Origin: Pseudisothecium myosuroides
Lineage: Eukaryota; Streptophyta; Bryopsida; Hypnales; Lembophyllaceae
DNA: 64,000 bases
NCBI GenBank assembly: GCA_951799445.1
Contig: OX637294.1
Coordinates: 27,367,452 to 27,431,451, forward strand
Direction: 5' to 3'
Shown: positions 36,655 to 48,061 of the stretch, in pieces
Numbering within the stretch: position 1 is the first letter of the stretch
Layout of the letters: the number at the start of each line of letters is the position of its first letter
Notes under the pieces: model-generated
What the model was told of the DNA's origin: nothing
Databases searched by the model: none
Seen by the model: only the letters and a program-made list of their open reading frames with translations
Program-made: the position numbers and the translations under genes

Positions 36655-39327
36655 TCACCAATAATCACCGCAAGAACACACGCCATCTTGGAAGTGGTGA
36701 AAGCGATTGGCATCCCTCAAAACAATATCTTGTTTAGTCACCTTTGAGATAAACTTGGTTGCTGTATGGCAGTCTAAACACACTCGAAGGTTCTTGAACA
36801 CCCGAATTCGCTGTCCAGGGAGGGTCCGCATGAGTCCGTAAGCAATAGCCAACTTCTCGCTATGAGAGCAAAGAGCAAGCTCTTTCTCCTCTTCCTCAAT
36901 GTTCCGCAACACTAGCCGGGTATCAGGAATGTAGCCTTCGGCCTTAATTGTCTCACTCAATCTCCTCAGCTCAGCATAGATCTCCTTCGCTTCTGAGTGA
37001 GAAGTATCCCCTACGACGAAGTCATGGACCTTGTTATCAACTTCAATCCAGCTACGCCCTGGCTCCTTGCGTATACCTCTCTCCTGCATTATAGTGCGCA
37101 CCCACAACACCTCCTCCCACTTGCCAGCTGCAGCATAGATATTCGAGAGAAGCACACATGCAGAAGCATCCTTCGGTTCCACCTTGAGACGCTCATTAGC
37201 GGCAAGTTTGCCCAACTCCACATTACCGTACGTTCTACAAGCACCAAGCAAGGCTCCCCAAGTTGCACCATTTGGTTCCACCGGCATGTTGTCAATCAAG
37301 AGCTTGGCTTCCTCCAAGTGTCCTGCTCGCGCAAGAACATCCACCATGCAGTTACAAAGCACCACACTAGGTTCGATGCCATAATCTTGTGTCATAGCCA
37401 AAAAATGTCTCCGGCTCTCATCCACAAGGCCTGAATGACTACAAGCTGACAACACTGCAATGAATGAGATCTCATTGGGCTTCACACCGTCTGCAATCAT
37501 AGTTTTAAAGACTTCCAGGGCTTCATGCCCACATCCATGCTCTGCAAGTCCATCAATCATCACGTTCCATGTGATTACATCACGATCCTCCATCCTCTCA
37601 AAAACCACTCGTGCATCATCCAAACTGCCACATTTAGCATACATGTGAACCAGCGCGTTGCCCACACGCACATCTGACTCAAGTCCCGCTTCACGGGCAT
37701 GGCTATGAACCTCCCATACCCACTCCAAAGCCCCCGCGCTTGCACATTCATTCAGGATGCTCATATAAGTGACTGCATCCGGTTTAAAGCCTTCCCGTTT
37801 CATTTGGAGAAGAAGTCGATATGCTTCAGACCCACAGCCATGTTGCGCAAGTCCTCCAATCATCACGTTCCAAGTAATCACGTCCCGTTCCTCCATCTTG
37901 TCAAAAGCCAGTCGCGCATCATCGATACTGCCACACTTCGCATACATGTGAACCAGCGCGTTGCCCACACGCAAATCCGACTCAAGTCCCGCTTCACGGA
38001 CATGGCTATGAACCTCCCTTACCCACTCCAAAGCCCCCGCGCTTGCACATGCATTCAGGATACTCATATAAGTGATTGCGTCTGGTTTGAAGCCTTCCCG
38101 TTTCATTTGGAGAAGAAGTCGATATGCTTCAGACCCACAGCCATGTTGCGCAAGTCCTCCAATCATCACGTTCCAAGTAATCACGTCCCGTTCCTCCATC
38201 TTGTCAAAAGCCAGTAGCGCATCATCGATACTGCCACACTTCGCATACATGTGCACCAGCGCGTTGCCCACACGCACATGTGACTCAAATCCGGCTTCAC
38301 GGGCATGGCTATGAACCTCCCTGACCCACTCCAAAGCCCCCGCGCTTGCACATGCATTCAGGATACTCGCATATGTAAAGGCGTCTGGTTTGAAGCCTTC
38401 CCGTTTCATTCGGAGAAGAAGTCGATATGCTTCCTCACCATCAACGCTGTCGGCATATGCTCCAATCATCACATTCCAGGTAATCACATCGCGACTCGCC
38501 AACTTATCAAAAGTGTTCCTTGCCTCCTCTATGTTCCCACACTTTGCATACATTTTAAGAAGCGAAGTCCCCACACGAACATCTGATTCCAACCCGCCCT
38601 CTCTGATATGTGCATGAACTTCCTGGACCCACTTCAAGGCTGATGGGCTCGCACAGGCTTTCAGGATGCTCAAGTAAGTAACTGCATTAGGTTGCATACC
38701 TTCCTTTCGCATGCGATGGAAAACTTCCATGGCGGCTTTCACACAACTGTGCTGAGCATAACCTCCAATCATGACGTTCCAAGTAACAACACTCTTCTTC
38801 GCAAGTTCGTCAAACACTCTGCATGCATCCTCCAGTCTCCCACATCTGATGTATCCATTCAATAGGTTGTTTGCCACATATATATTCTGCTGCATGCCAC
38901 TCTCAATGGCGCACTCATGAACCTGCTTTACTGCCGGAAGGTCTTCCTGCTTCAAGCACCGCTTCAGAATTTCAACATAGGAGTACGACTCTATTGCAAT
39001 GCCCTGTTGTAGTCGGTTCTTCAAAAGATCAATTGCTTCACTAGCGTTCGTTGCGCTTTGCATGCGCTTACTCCCACCACTAACTTGAGCTGCTTGCTTT
39101 GACGCTTTCGCACTAGCGGGCGAAGTGTTTCTCCTTCGAAAATTGGTACTCACAGAGGGTTTTCCCCAAACTGATGACGATGAACACCTAATGGGTCCGC
39201 TGCTCCTTCCTCCATAGGAGGCTGAGACACATAAAATACACGGCTGTATATGCCATGGAGACTTCAAGAGTGTGATCACACAGGCATCCTGGTCACACAA
39301 ATCCCCGACAGTATGTAAAGAAAACAT
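36655..39327 (-). CDS. DYW-type pentatricopeptide repeat protein, copy 1 (890 aa)
   Basis: Intronless PPR editing factor of the PLS-E-DYW class, expected to bind organellar RNA and deaminate specific cytidines to uridine. The N-terminal ~95 residues are Ser/Arg-rich and fit an organelle-targeting region. PPR motifs run from about residue 100 to 680, including three near-identical 101-residue PLS triplets at 300-400, 401-501 and 502-602. E-type motifs follow (WGALLGACRTYGNVELG, LLSNIYAAAGKW), then the PG box EPGRSWIEV at 755-763. The DYW deaminase domain has HSE at 822-824 and CLDCH at 850-854, both needed for zinc and catalysis, and the second zinc site HHFQDGVCSCGDYW at the C-terminus. Nothing catalytic is missing. 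The true start could be downstream of the first Met. The target site is unknown. Confidence 0.93.
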   Translation of the reverse strand: MFSLHTVGDLCDQDACVITLLKSPWHIQPCILCVSASYGGRSSGPIRCSSSSVWGKPSVSTNFRRRNTSPASAKASKQAAQVSGGSKRMQSATNASEAIDLLKNRLQQGIAIESYSYVEILKRCLKQEDLPAVKQVHECAIESGMQQNIYVANNLLNGYIRCGRLEDACRVFDELAKKSVVTWNVMIGGYAQHSCVKAAMEVFHRMRKEGMQPNAVTYLSILKACASPSALKWVQEVHAHIREGGLESDVRVGTSLLKMYAKCGNIEEARNTFDKLASRDVITWNVMIGAYADSVDGEEAYRLLLRMKREGFKPDAFTYASILNACASAGALEWVREVHSHAREAGFESHVRVGNALVHMYAKCGSIDDALLAFDKMEERDVITWNVMIGGLAQHGCGSEAYRLLLQMKREGFKPDAITYMSILNACASAGALEWVREVHSHVREAGLESDLRVGNALVHMYAKCGSIDDARLAFDKMEERDVITWNVMIGGLAQHGCGSEAYRLLLQMKREGFKPDAVTYMSILNECASAGALEWVWEVHSHAREAGLESDVRVGNALVHMYAKCGSLDDARVVFERMEDRDVITWNVMIDGLAEHGCGHEALEVFKTMIADGVKPNEISFIAVLSACSHSGLVDESRRHFLAMTQDYGIEPSVVLCNCMVDVLARAGHLEEAKLLIDNMPVEPNGATWGALLGACRTYGNVELGKLAANERLKVEPKDASACVLLSNIYAAAGKWEEVLWVRTIMQERGIRKEPGRSWIEVDNKVHDFVVGDTSHSEAKEIYAELRRLSETIKAEGYIPDTRLVLRNIEEEEKELALCSHSEKLAIAYGLMRTLPGQRIRVFKNLRVCLDCHTATKFISKVTKQDIVLRDANRFHHFQDGVCSCGDYW
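37522..38430 (-). repeat. Three tandem 303 bp units encoding PLS triplets
   Basis: Within the PPR gene, units 38430-38128, 38127-37825 and 37824-37522 are close to identical in DNA, each encoding one 101-residue PLS triplet. High nucleotide identity, including silent positions, implies recent amplification or conversion. Confidence 0.9.
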
Positions 39328-41455
39328 TCAAGTGGTATCAGTTTCAGCATAAGTACTCATCGGTTCTAATATTTAATGTTTAACGTCTAACCAACCAAGT
39401 TCACATCCTGTCAGTTTGGGAGAAGCGTACCACCCGTATTGATCAAATATACTGCTGTCGACCGACCTAAATGTATCGGACACATGCGTTGCTAACATGA
39501 CCACGGTACTTCAGTTCAGACAAGTCACAAGTCATCCAACTACTTCCGTAGAACAGGTGAATGGCCGGAAGTCAACGCTCACTCACCCGTGCACCAGCTC
39601 CAAGCACCACATAGCTTCTCGTCTGCTGCCTACGATGCGACAAAAGGTGCATTAATGCGGACATTTTGTGGCTCTGCGTATACAAACTTCTAACGGTTCC
39701 GCTTCAACAACAGAGTAACACCACAGATAGAAATCCAACTTCTCATCTAGTAAAAGTATAGGACTGAATCTCCTCAAGTCTTTGGCCCCCTTTCAAGTGC
39801 ACGTCCTCCATCAGTTGAAAAGAGCTCCTTCTGCATATCCAGGCAATGTCTGAAACCCTGAGTAAAAGTTGAAAAAATAGCATATAAGTATCAATCTGCT
39901 CCCTTCAACTGAGTTCCTTCTCTTCCTCAAATTGCTAAACCTCCAGGCAGGAAGAGAAATTCTAGTTTCGTTCAGCAACCCCAACCTCAACATCAGCAAC
40001 GTCCAATGAACACAACAAGCTTCAAAACTCGACTTCAGCAGAGACACAAAGTATAATGTATCACTGGCAATATCTTCAAGGCTGTCCAATCGCTTGTCTG
40101 ATTTTATTCCTCCTTCTCGGCCTTCAGCACCAATAATTCCAAGGTCTGCCGCTTCCAATCCATTAACTAGAAGTTCAATTCAGTCCACACACAAAAGTTC
40201 CACATACGAATGCCTGTCTTGAGATCTTCCGCTCCCCGTTAACTGAAAACGATCTCCTCCTGCTTTTCTGAACCCCCTCCAAATTGCTCAGCCCTCAGGG
40301 TTCTGAGAGAGAAAAACACTCACTAGTTCCCTGTATCAACCACAACCGACGTATGGAGCCTTAATACTTAGCTTCAGTCAAACAAATTACGGCCTTCTGC
40401 TCCCTTGCAGCTGTGTCTGTTCGATTCTCCACACTGCTCAACCCGGAACTCTCACGCCACCAAGCACGGAGGAAGGAACAACTGCAGCAGCTTGACATCA
40501 ACATCGACAACTTCAAATGACTTCAGCTTCAGAAAACTGGACTGGAACGTAGTCAGGGGAAAGCTCAAATGTGAAAGTATCAATCTCTAAGATTCTCTAA
40601 TCCCTTACACACTCTTCTATAGCCGGCAAGAAAGCTGCAACATCATGAAAAGCAAGAAACCTAAACCACAACATCTCACATGAACAACCCCAATATCTCC
40701 CCAATCGAGTAAACCTCCAAGCAGGAAGAGAACCCACAACGCCCACAACTCTCAACATCTGCAAACAGCTTCAAAATTTAACTATGCTGCAGAGAAAGGA
40801 TCACATGCTGCAGACAAAGGATATCATGCTGCAGTGAGGAATTATACCTGGCAGTGGAGACTCAACGTGCGGACAGGTAAATCTGGTGCAGCAAGACGAC
40901 ATGGCGAGACACCACATGCGTCAACCTCACCAACCAACCCTAAGACCCGATTTCTACAGTCGAGGTTGAGCAGTGCAGTCGCACCATGCAACGGTGTTTT
41001 AGGGTTTTGATGATCTCGTCCAGGAGTACTCGGGCAAGATAGCTGTTGTACATGAAGGCGGAAAGTTCGATTTTTAGAATCCAGGGTTCCCTTGAGGCCT
41101 TGAGTGACAGCAGCAGAACTGAAAGTTCTGAAATCCACGGTCCCAGGAATCCTCTTCGCCCCTCAAAATGGTGTCTGGCCTGCAGCAAAACCATGGACCC
41201 CTGCTTATTCCTGCTTACCCGAGAATCCCGGCGAAGGACAGACTCGGATATCCTTAGCCGCATCCTAAGTAAAGATTGAAACCGGTCACTTCAAACCTTA
41301 AATCCAAATCGAACGAGAATTCACGACAAGGGTTAGGGTCTTCTTCAGTTTGCACCACCAGTGGGCTTCTCTGTTTTCTTCGTGGTCTTCTTCGTGGTAA
41401 AATAGGAGCGGCCGTGGTCGGTTTGCTAGTTCTTCCGTTGGGATCGGAATTCAGA
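39328..41455 (-). other. PPR gene upstream region with degenerate internal repeats
   Basis: The 2.1 kb upstream of copy 1 is conserved essentially base-for-base with 53717-55844. It contains two to three degenerate copies of a ~370 bp block, with landmarks 'gtatcaatct', 'taaacctccaggcaggaagagaa' and 'caagcttcaaaa'. Several minus-strand reading frames (for example 40842-41138, which reads into a donor-like CCAG|GTATAA) could be 5' leader exons. None resembles a known protein. Confidence 0.5.
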
Positions 41456-42835
41456 TTCTCTGTGTGATGGCGTTGACGCGAAGAAGTTATGTACTCCGTA
41501 CTAAATACGTGACGTGTGTTAGGGATGAATGTTTGCGAGTCGTTGCTCTCTGAAAATTCTCTCCAATTCTGTTTAGTTAACTCCCAGCCCATTACGGACA
41601 CAACGAGGAGTTTGTCTTCATGTCATCGCTGATATTTTGTAATTTTTCTCCCCAAGACAAGTGATAGAAATGGCGAGAGCAATAGAAATTATTATTTTTT
41701 GACAAAGTGTGCATTATGAATTTTTGAAGTGTTTTGCCCATCATGATCTAAAAGAGTCTCTAATCTACCCCAAAACCAATATAAATTGCATCCATATCGC
41801 TCATCTTAATCACCTGAAGCAGTCACAATATTTTCTAATTTAGAAGGCCTAAAAAAGTCACTTCCTACAATGAATTAACACTAAAAAGCCGGAACTTCCT
41901 ATTGTGGTCACTAATCACTCCACATAGACATTGATTGTGGCCCAAATCTCATTCATTAAATGAAAACCATAATGGGGTCAATCCTAGGTGTCCACAATGG
42001 GTCTTCTATACGTAATGGGCTATTTTACCTTAGTAGAGGGTTCTTATTGCGATCCTCTTCTTCAAACAGTTCCTAGAAGAAGCTCTGAAATAGAGAAGAA
42101 GCAATTTTGAAATGGATTGCCAATAATGTGAGAGCGTATTAAGATTTGTTAGAGATTGGTTTACACTTAGCCATTGGATGGAATAAGAGCCAACGTGGGT
42201 CCATTTTGGAACTAAGTGGATACTAGACAAGTGTCCACCAAATTCTTGTAAGAAAAATTGCAAGAAACACATTTAAGGTTGAACCTCCTACTAAAATGCT
42301 TCTCAGTCACTCATAATTTTAATTTTTGGATTGATCTGAAATTTTAGCCATACAAACTATATTAGTATGTGCAACTTTTCCAAAAAAATTATTGGAAATG
42401 AACACTGCATGAAGAAGAAACAAGCCCTCAAAGGTCACTGTAATCCAAAAATGTCGGGATTTTGAACTTCAAATTGCTCCCAAACATTCAAATCAACTTA
42501 GATTGACATGAAAATTCTACCACAATAACTAGACCTCAAGGGAAACACAACCCAAAAAATCTTTATTGAAAACAAACATTGGATGAAGGAGATACAAGCC
42601 CCCGAAGTTGTAGCCATCAAATGCAGTTTGGTAAACTCAAATTGAACTTGCAAACTTCAATTGGTTTCCAAAAAATCAAGACATATTGGATTGATTTGGA
42701 AATTTTACTACACAAACTAGAAAAGAGAGCGCAAATTTTCCAACAAGTTTTATTGAATTTGGACATTGGATGCAAAAATTATAGCACTTTGAATTGGACT
42801 TGAAACTTTGTAAGGAAACTTTTGGTCCCCTGGGG

Positions 42836-43550
42836 CGTTTAGGGGTTAGGTTTAGTAATGGTCACATTTTAGAACCTTGTGTATTACTTTTTGCATGCCG
42901 CAATGCTTGTTTTTGGTAAAGCCATAACTTTGTTCAAATTGCAAGTTTGTGGATTTTGCAAGGCCTATGATTAGGAATAGGTGCCTACGGCAGAATTCTT
43001 TGGAAATTCATAAGTAATTCATAAATGCTCCAAAAAATATGAAACCAACTGTGTTAGATTTTGTATCAATTTCTCTTCAAGTGAAAAATAAGGAAAAATA
43101 CTTTTGTGCATCTGAAACCCATCAAAAAGGCTGACTAGCCCTTAAAGTGTTGCTTCATGAGTACACTTACCTTATAACCTTAGAGGTAAACTTGGAAGTT
43201 ATTCACTTTGTATCTTCAATTTCTTCTCTAAATTTTGAGTGAATTTTTTTGGGTATATTTTTCAGAGATGAAATCACATGTCTAATATATGCCACTAAAT
43301 TTTCAAAATGTTTTGTAAAAATTTCAAATTACCATTAATTTCAAAGAAAAAATGAAAAAAATCCATATCAAATACAAATCATGCTCAAAAGACAGAAGGG
43401 GAGGAGGAAAGATGGGGTTGACCCTATGGATGTAGTCATTGCTACTCACCCAACTGATTTCTTGGATTCAAGAAACCGATAGGAGTTGAGCCTCATGCGC
43501 GGGTCCTCAACATCTGCAGGAGATCTTGTTAATGTGACTCCAACTTCCGA
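42836..43550. other. AT-rich spacer with a TTAA-type terminus
   Basis: Just before this spacer, 42832-42846 reads GGGGCGTTTAGGGGTTAG, like the right end of a TTAA-type element. No matching left end was found. The rest shows no gene. Confidence 0.3.
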
Positions 43551-44256
43551 TTGACGTGTTCCGGCAAAGAAGAAGAGACAGGACGCGACTGCGGAGATCA
43601 ACGGGTCGGAATTCAAGAAGTGGCAGGCTCAAATCAACAGCAATCAAGAGTCGGACATGGCGGAGATGAAGGTCTACATGAAGAGCTTATTGTAGAACGC
43701 CATTGTGAGGATCGTCGTGCAGCCATTGCAATAGGCTCTACCCTCTCCTTCACTTCAGATTGAGGCTCAAAGGGCAGACAGCTTGAGACCGGCCCCCAGA
43801 TCCAAGACGTCTCGAGTTCTTTAGCGGCGTTACTTGCCATAGTGTCGGAGGATGACAATGCTGGGGTGGATCTTCCTGGCCATCTGGAAGTGGCTGAGGA
43901 GTTCCCAGACATGGCTGAGGACGAGCGAGAGGTGGAGGATGACCAGGCGACTGAGGATCAAGTAGTTGAGGACCAGGTGTCTGAAGAGGTGCATGAGCTG
44001 GATGAGGTTGAGCCTAAGCAGGCCTCGGATCCATTGATAGACACCCAGCCAGGTGGTTCCCAAGACCTTTCTTGATTTCTCATTCAACTCAACCCGAGTT
44101 GAACGTTCTTAATGGTCTATTGTCATTTCCTTGAAGATGCACTACGTAGTTACAGGTAAATAGGTGGGCGAAGACTATGAAGTTGTATATATTGTAAATT
44201 TATTTCTCGTTCCAAGACTTTGTAATAAATATTTTTTTTCTCACCAAGTTCTTTTT
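43551..44256 (+). pseudogene. Possible 5' coding remnant of the FCP1-like gene
   Basis: The 43842-44075 frame encodes a very acidic stretch (EDEREVEDDQATEDQVVEDQ). Upstream, another frame reads KKKRQDATAEINGSEFKKWQ but is closed by TAG at 43693 and 43732. Whether these are exons of the downstream gene or of another decayed element is uncertain. The rest of the interval is AT-rich. Confidence 0.35.
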
Positions 44257-45438
44257 GTGTACGATTTTTACAGCCGTAGACTCTCTTCCTTTTGAAAATC
44301 TGGCTATTGATTGTGCTCATCTGTCTAGTCCTCAGAATGTGTGCACACTGTCGTTGTCCGCACATGAGGATTCAGTGATAGACCTAGGTGCTGCTCATCT
44401 GACACGACTTGATTCGCCAGGAATTCCTGACAATGTTCCATCTTTAGCTGAGGAAGTGGCTAGAGCTTACAGTCCTGACGACGCGATTTTCCAGCTTGAA
44501 ATTCCTCCATCGGCGACGTTGGTGGATGCAGTCATTTCTTCACCAATCCGCGAGGATGCGGATCCAGTGAGTGCTCTGCCTCACATTTAATGTTTAATGT
44601 TCTGCTTGGTGGTTCTTAGTTCACCCTCGTCGTTATGTTTATGTTGATTTCGAGTAGCGGGGTGCACACGGGTTTGACGAGTTGGAAATTGTCGCTGTTC
44701 ATTCTGAACATGTTAGCAGTGAAAGAAGGATACCTATAGGTGAGGAGGACGTGCAGGTTCTTCCCCCATTCTCGCCCAGGGTGACAAAGAAGAAATGGCT
44801 CAATGTCGTCCTGGATCTGAATGGCTTACTTTGCGTGTGTAAGGATTTGATTTATGACTTAGATGAAAAGAGAGTTTTCTCTCCTGATGAAGTAGATCCT
44901 AATCTAGGGCACATTACAACGGAGATCAACATGGTCACTCGTCGACCGCACCTGAGGAAGTTCCTGCAGGAGTTAAACTCCATAGCAAACGTCTCGGTTT
45001 GGAGCTCTATGAACAGGTTGTACGCCGAAATAGTTTGTGTAAACCTGTTCTATAAATTAGATCCACTACTATATATCCTCGGACAAGAATAGTGCAACAT
45101 TATGAAGTGCAGATCGAGAGATGGGAAAAGTTTAGTTAACTTCAAGTTGAGGGGGACAGAGAAGGACTTGTTCTTGAAACCGTTGGAGAAGTTGTACAAT
45201 TTGAGCGGTTCATGCTTCTCTAAACACAATATAATAATTGTGGAGGACAAACTGGAGAAGCACTTCATGAACGACCCCGTGAATGTGGTGCTCTTCGATA
45301 CATGGTCATTTGAGGGATATGGAGCAAGAGATTTGATCCTTGTAGATCATCTTCTCCCTTGGATTCGAAGACTGCATATGGAGAGGCCTTGGGAACTGTA
45401 TCCCTTTTGGAGAGACAATAATATGGGAGGGCTCCCAT

Positions 45439-45789
45439 CACAAAGTTTAGACCCTACGATTTGGCAACAATTATTGTGCGATTATCGTTGTTTCATGGGT
45501 TCGTACCATAATCGCACTGACTCAGTGTATTTTTACGCACTGAATCAGTGCGAAAACAATGAATATCAATAGCATACGGTTTATGTACTTTAACTATATG
45601 ATTGCTGTGCAGTTTTGACATAACAATTGTATAGTTAAAGTACATAAACCGTACGCTATTGATATTCATTGTTTTTGCACTGATTCAGTGCGTAAAAATA
45701 TACTGAGTCAGTGCGATTATGATACGAACCCATGAAACAATGATAACCGCACGATAATTGTTGCCAAATCGTAGGGTCTAAACTTTGTG
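45439..45789. mobile_element. Hairpin MITE inside the FCP1-like exon
   Basis: Ends CACAAAGTTTAGACCCTACG and its inverse. Arms of about 160 bp match with only a handful of differences around a ~30 bp loop. It is flanked by AT on each side. Deleting 351 bp plus one AT joins GGLP to CHLALQPDQSKYKEL in frame, supporting a 2 bp duplication. The exact ends could shift by a base or two. Confidence 0.8.
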
Positions 45790-46326
45790 ATGCCACCTTG
45801 CCTTGCAGCCCGACCAAAGCAAGTACAAGGAGCTAACGAGGGCACTAGAGGTCTCCAATTTTATCATTGATGAGTGGAGAGAGAAAGTTGGTAGGCCTTA
45901 CGTATCTCCTAAAAGGCGAGGCAGATCGAAGCGCAAGGAGCTTGATATAGAGGACATGATGTTCGTCCAGTGTCCACAACCTGTAGATGGGGATTTTTAG
46001 GTGCTATAGTACATTGCCTTCTCTTCATGTGTGCTACAACATTTGCTTGTCAAACCACTGCCCTTCATAATATGTACTTATTTGTTGTGGATAATGAAGA
46101 AGTTAGCGATTGCACAATACATTGTATTGCGTACATACCTGAATTTTCTTCTTCTGTTTGCCACAGGCCTTGCGTCGTTATTCAGTCTCTAATATTGAGT
46201 GTGGTGGCAAGTCTACTGCCTCTCATGATTAGTTTTCAGACTATGGTCAATTTGCAATATTAGAGAGTACTAAGGGACACATTATGTTTTTTGCTAAAAT
46301 GGCGCTATTCACAATGGACTTCTGCG

Positions 46327-46889
46327 CTCGGGGGGGGCACCTAGTATTTTACTACAAACCACGTGCGAACAAGTGGTTTCTAATGAACTATAATTTCAAC
46401 TTAAAATTTTGAGGGTTGCTTAATAATGACTATAGGTTTCTATTGCCAAAATTTCAAACTAAAATAATAGTTGAAATGATTTGTACAAAAGGTTGAAAAT
46501 GGCCTAAAACAGCATGTTTTTCAACTCAAATATTTATAGAGATCACATTTAGATGACCATTGCATCAATACTCAACTCAAAATGAACTTTCAATAGAGAG
46601 CTATTTTTAGGAATTTTTTGTTCATTTTTTAGACAATTTTTTAGGATATAATATAGGAGTGTGAAAGTTATTTTTCAGTTGTACAGTGTATCTAAATACT
46701 TCAAAAATTTGTAACTAATTATCATTAACAAATAAAAATATCAATAATTCAAAACATAAACTTTTGAAGTAGAAAAATCTAGTCATATTTTTTTTATTTC
46801 ATTTTATTTAAATTTTAGGACATAATATAGGGGGTCCAAAGTTTTGTTTGCACGTGTTTTCTAATGGACACTCTAAGTGACCCCCCCGA
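46327..46889. mobile_element. Mutator-like MITE with 9 bp target duplication
   Basis: ACTTCTGCG occurs at 46318-46326 and 46890-46898. Inverted ends of ~45 bp begin CTCGGGGGGGGCACC and TCGGGGGGGTCACTT and share ACGTGC-AACAA. A 9 bp duplication points to the Mutator superfamily. Removing the element and one duplicate joins the codons for TMDFC and VMPVDDG in frame. AT-rich interior, no transposase. Confidence 0.85.
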
Positions 46890-47737
46890 ACTTCTGCGTG
46901 ATGCCTGTCGATGACGGGGTAGTGGATAGTCCACCAAATGCAAAGAAGCGCACCAACACTATCAGCTCTCTTTCTTCGTTGAAATCATGTCGGGGGTCGA
47001 TCTCACTCCAAGATCGCTTTGGGTTGAATCCCAAGACGCAAAGAAAGTTGTACGGTGAACAAATAGGTGTGTTGCCCACCCTTGAGGTACGAGGGTGTTC
47101 ATTTTTTGATTTAGCTTTTGAATTTGTATTTGTCAATTCAACTGGATTGCAAATTTCTGATTTTAGTTGGCTTGGCAGTGCGTTGACATTGTGGCTAAGT
47201 CTATTGCCAATACCAGGAATGGTGTGCATGGTTTGCCACTTGCGAATGCCAATTCAAGAGAGCAGCTTAAACTACCAAGGGTTTTCAGAGCTTGTTTGCC
47301 TCGGTACAATTCATTGGAAGTTGCCACACGACAATCCAAGTCACATAATATTGTTATTAAAGTGAATTCTCTTAATTCCAAACCATAGGATGCTTGAAAA
47401 GAGAGGTCCTTGCGGGCGCAAAGGCGGGACATTGCAAGGACAACATCCTCGCAAAAAAAAAATGGGTACAGTCGAGGGCCAGAGATAATTGCAGTAATGG
47501 AGAAGTTGAAGAGTACATCGCAATTGTAGTATATAAATAAAAGACTATGGAGGACATTTCACTATCTCCAGTATAGTAATATAAAATTTTGGTGTATCAC
47601 TTAATTGTTATTGAGTGGTTCACAATTTTGGGTTCTGATTGTTGTGCCATTTTGTAGAAAATAGCTGAAATTCAGTGCTAGGAATCATGAATTGTTCCAA
47701 ACTGTGAAAGAAGGTACCACAGTGTTGTAGGTGACAG

Positions 47738-48061
47738 TTCCTGAAGAAGGTACCTCAGTGTTTAAAGGATAAAATAAATTGAAAAGTGTAGCTAGCAACT
47801 AATTCCACAACGGATATGAACTCAAGAACAGAACTTAGAAAATTATAGGAACAAGCTATGTCAATCTCCTTTGCAAATACTCTTATAGACTGCAGTTTAC
47901 ATCCTCCGGTGTGTAAGAGTAGTTGTCAAGGAGCATGACATAGGTTGTTTCTATAATTGTCTAAGTTCCGGTCTTGAATTCATATCCTCTGTGGAATTAG
48001 TTGCTACCTATAGTCTGCAAAAAATTTCATCCTTCAAATACTGAGGTACTCTTTTCAGAAT
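47738..48061. repeat. Imperfect inverted repeat (hairpin), about 145 bp arms
   Basis: 'gaagaaggtacctcagtg' at the left pairs with 'actgaggtactctttt' at the right. The complementarity continues inward through 'gcaactaattccaca' to a ~35 bp loop near 47886-47920. Arms are about 80% complementary. It looks like a foldback MITE or an inverted duplication. Confidence 0.75.

Larger units (their letters stand above)
35446..42835. repeat. Segmental duplication, copy 1
   Basis: Direct repeat of 50168-58431. The central portion (about 35870-41455) is almost identical to about 50565-55844. The left fringe (35446-35870) and the right fringe (about 42030-42830 versus 57540-58430) are diverged by roughly 10%. 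Differences include a 303 bp repeat-unit loss in copy 2. Copy 2 also has an extra 1.5 kb (55893-57435) and a ~100 bp insertion with rRNA sequence. Copy 1 has ~450 bp (about 41590-42030) that copy 2 lacks. Confidence 0.92.
44274..47388 (+). pseudogene. Broken FCP1/HAD-type phosphatase-like gene with two MITE insertions
   Basis: Exons read as 44274-44566, 44658-46000, 46167-47087 and 47179-47388, with consistent phases once two insertions (45439-45789, 46327-46889) are removed. Exon 2 carries an FCP1-homology domain: VVLDLNGLL at the nucleophile site (DxN rather than DxD), then VTRRPHLRKFLQEL, VWSSMN, LKPLEKLY, IIVEDKLEKH and FDTWSFEGYGARD, the order seen in plant FCP1-like proteins. A Lys/Arg-rich segment follows (SPKRRGRSKRKEL). 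TAG codons interrupt an otherwise open frame at 45090-45092, 45998-46000 (at the exon end, TAG|GTGCTA) and 46230-46232. The 3' exons (PPNAKKRTNTISSLSSLKS and LECVDIVAKSIANTRNG) are not recognised. I infer a non-functional gene with three nonsense codons and two insertions. Confidence 0.75.

Noticed and set aside
36997..38617. Several plus-strand reading frames (up to 172 codons) opposite the PPR gene, repeated at 51640-53006
   Set aside because: They mirror the conserved PPR codons on the other strand and repeat with the 303 bp units, so they are shadows of the real gene.
42780..42846. Full TTAA-type element ending at 42846
   Set aside because: Only a right-end-like sequence (TTAGGGGTTAG) is present; no left end or TTAA duplication could be found.
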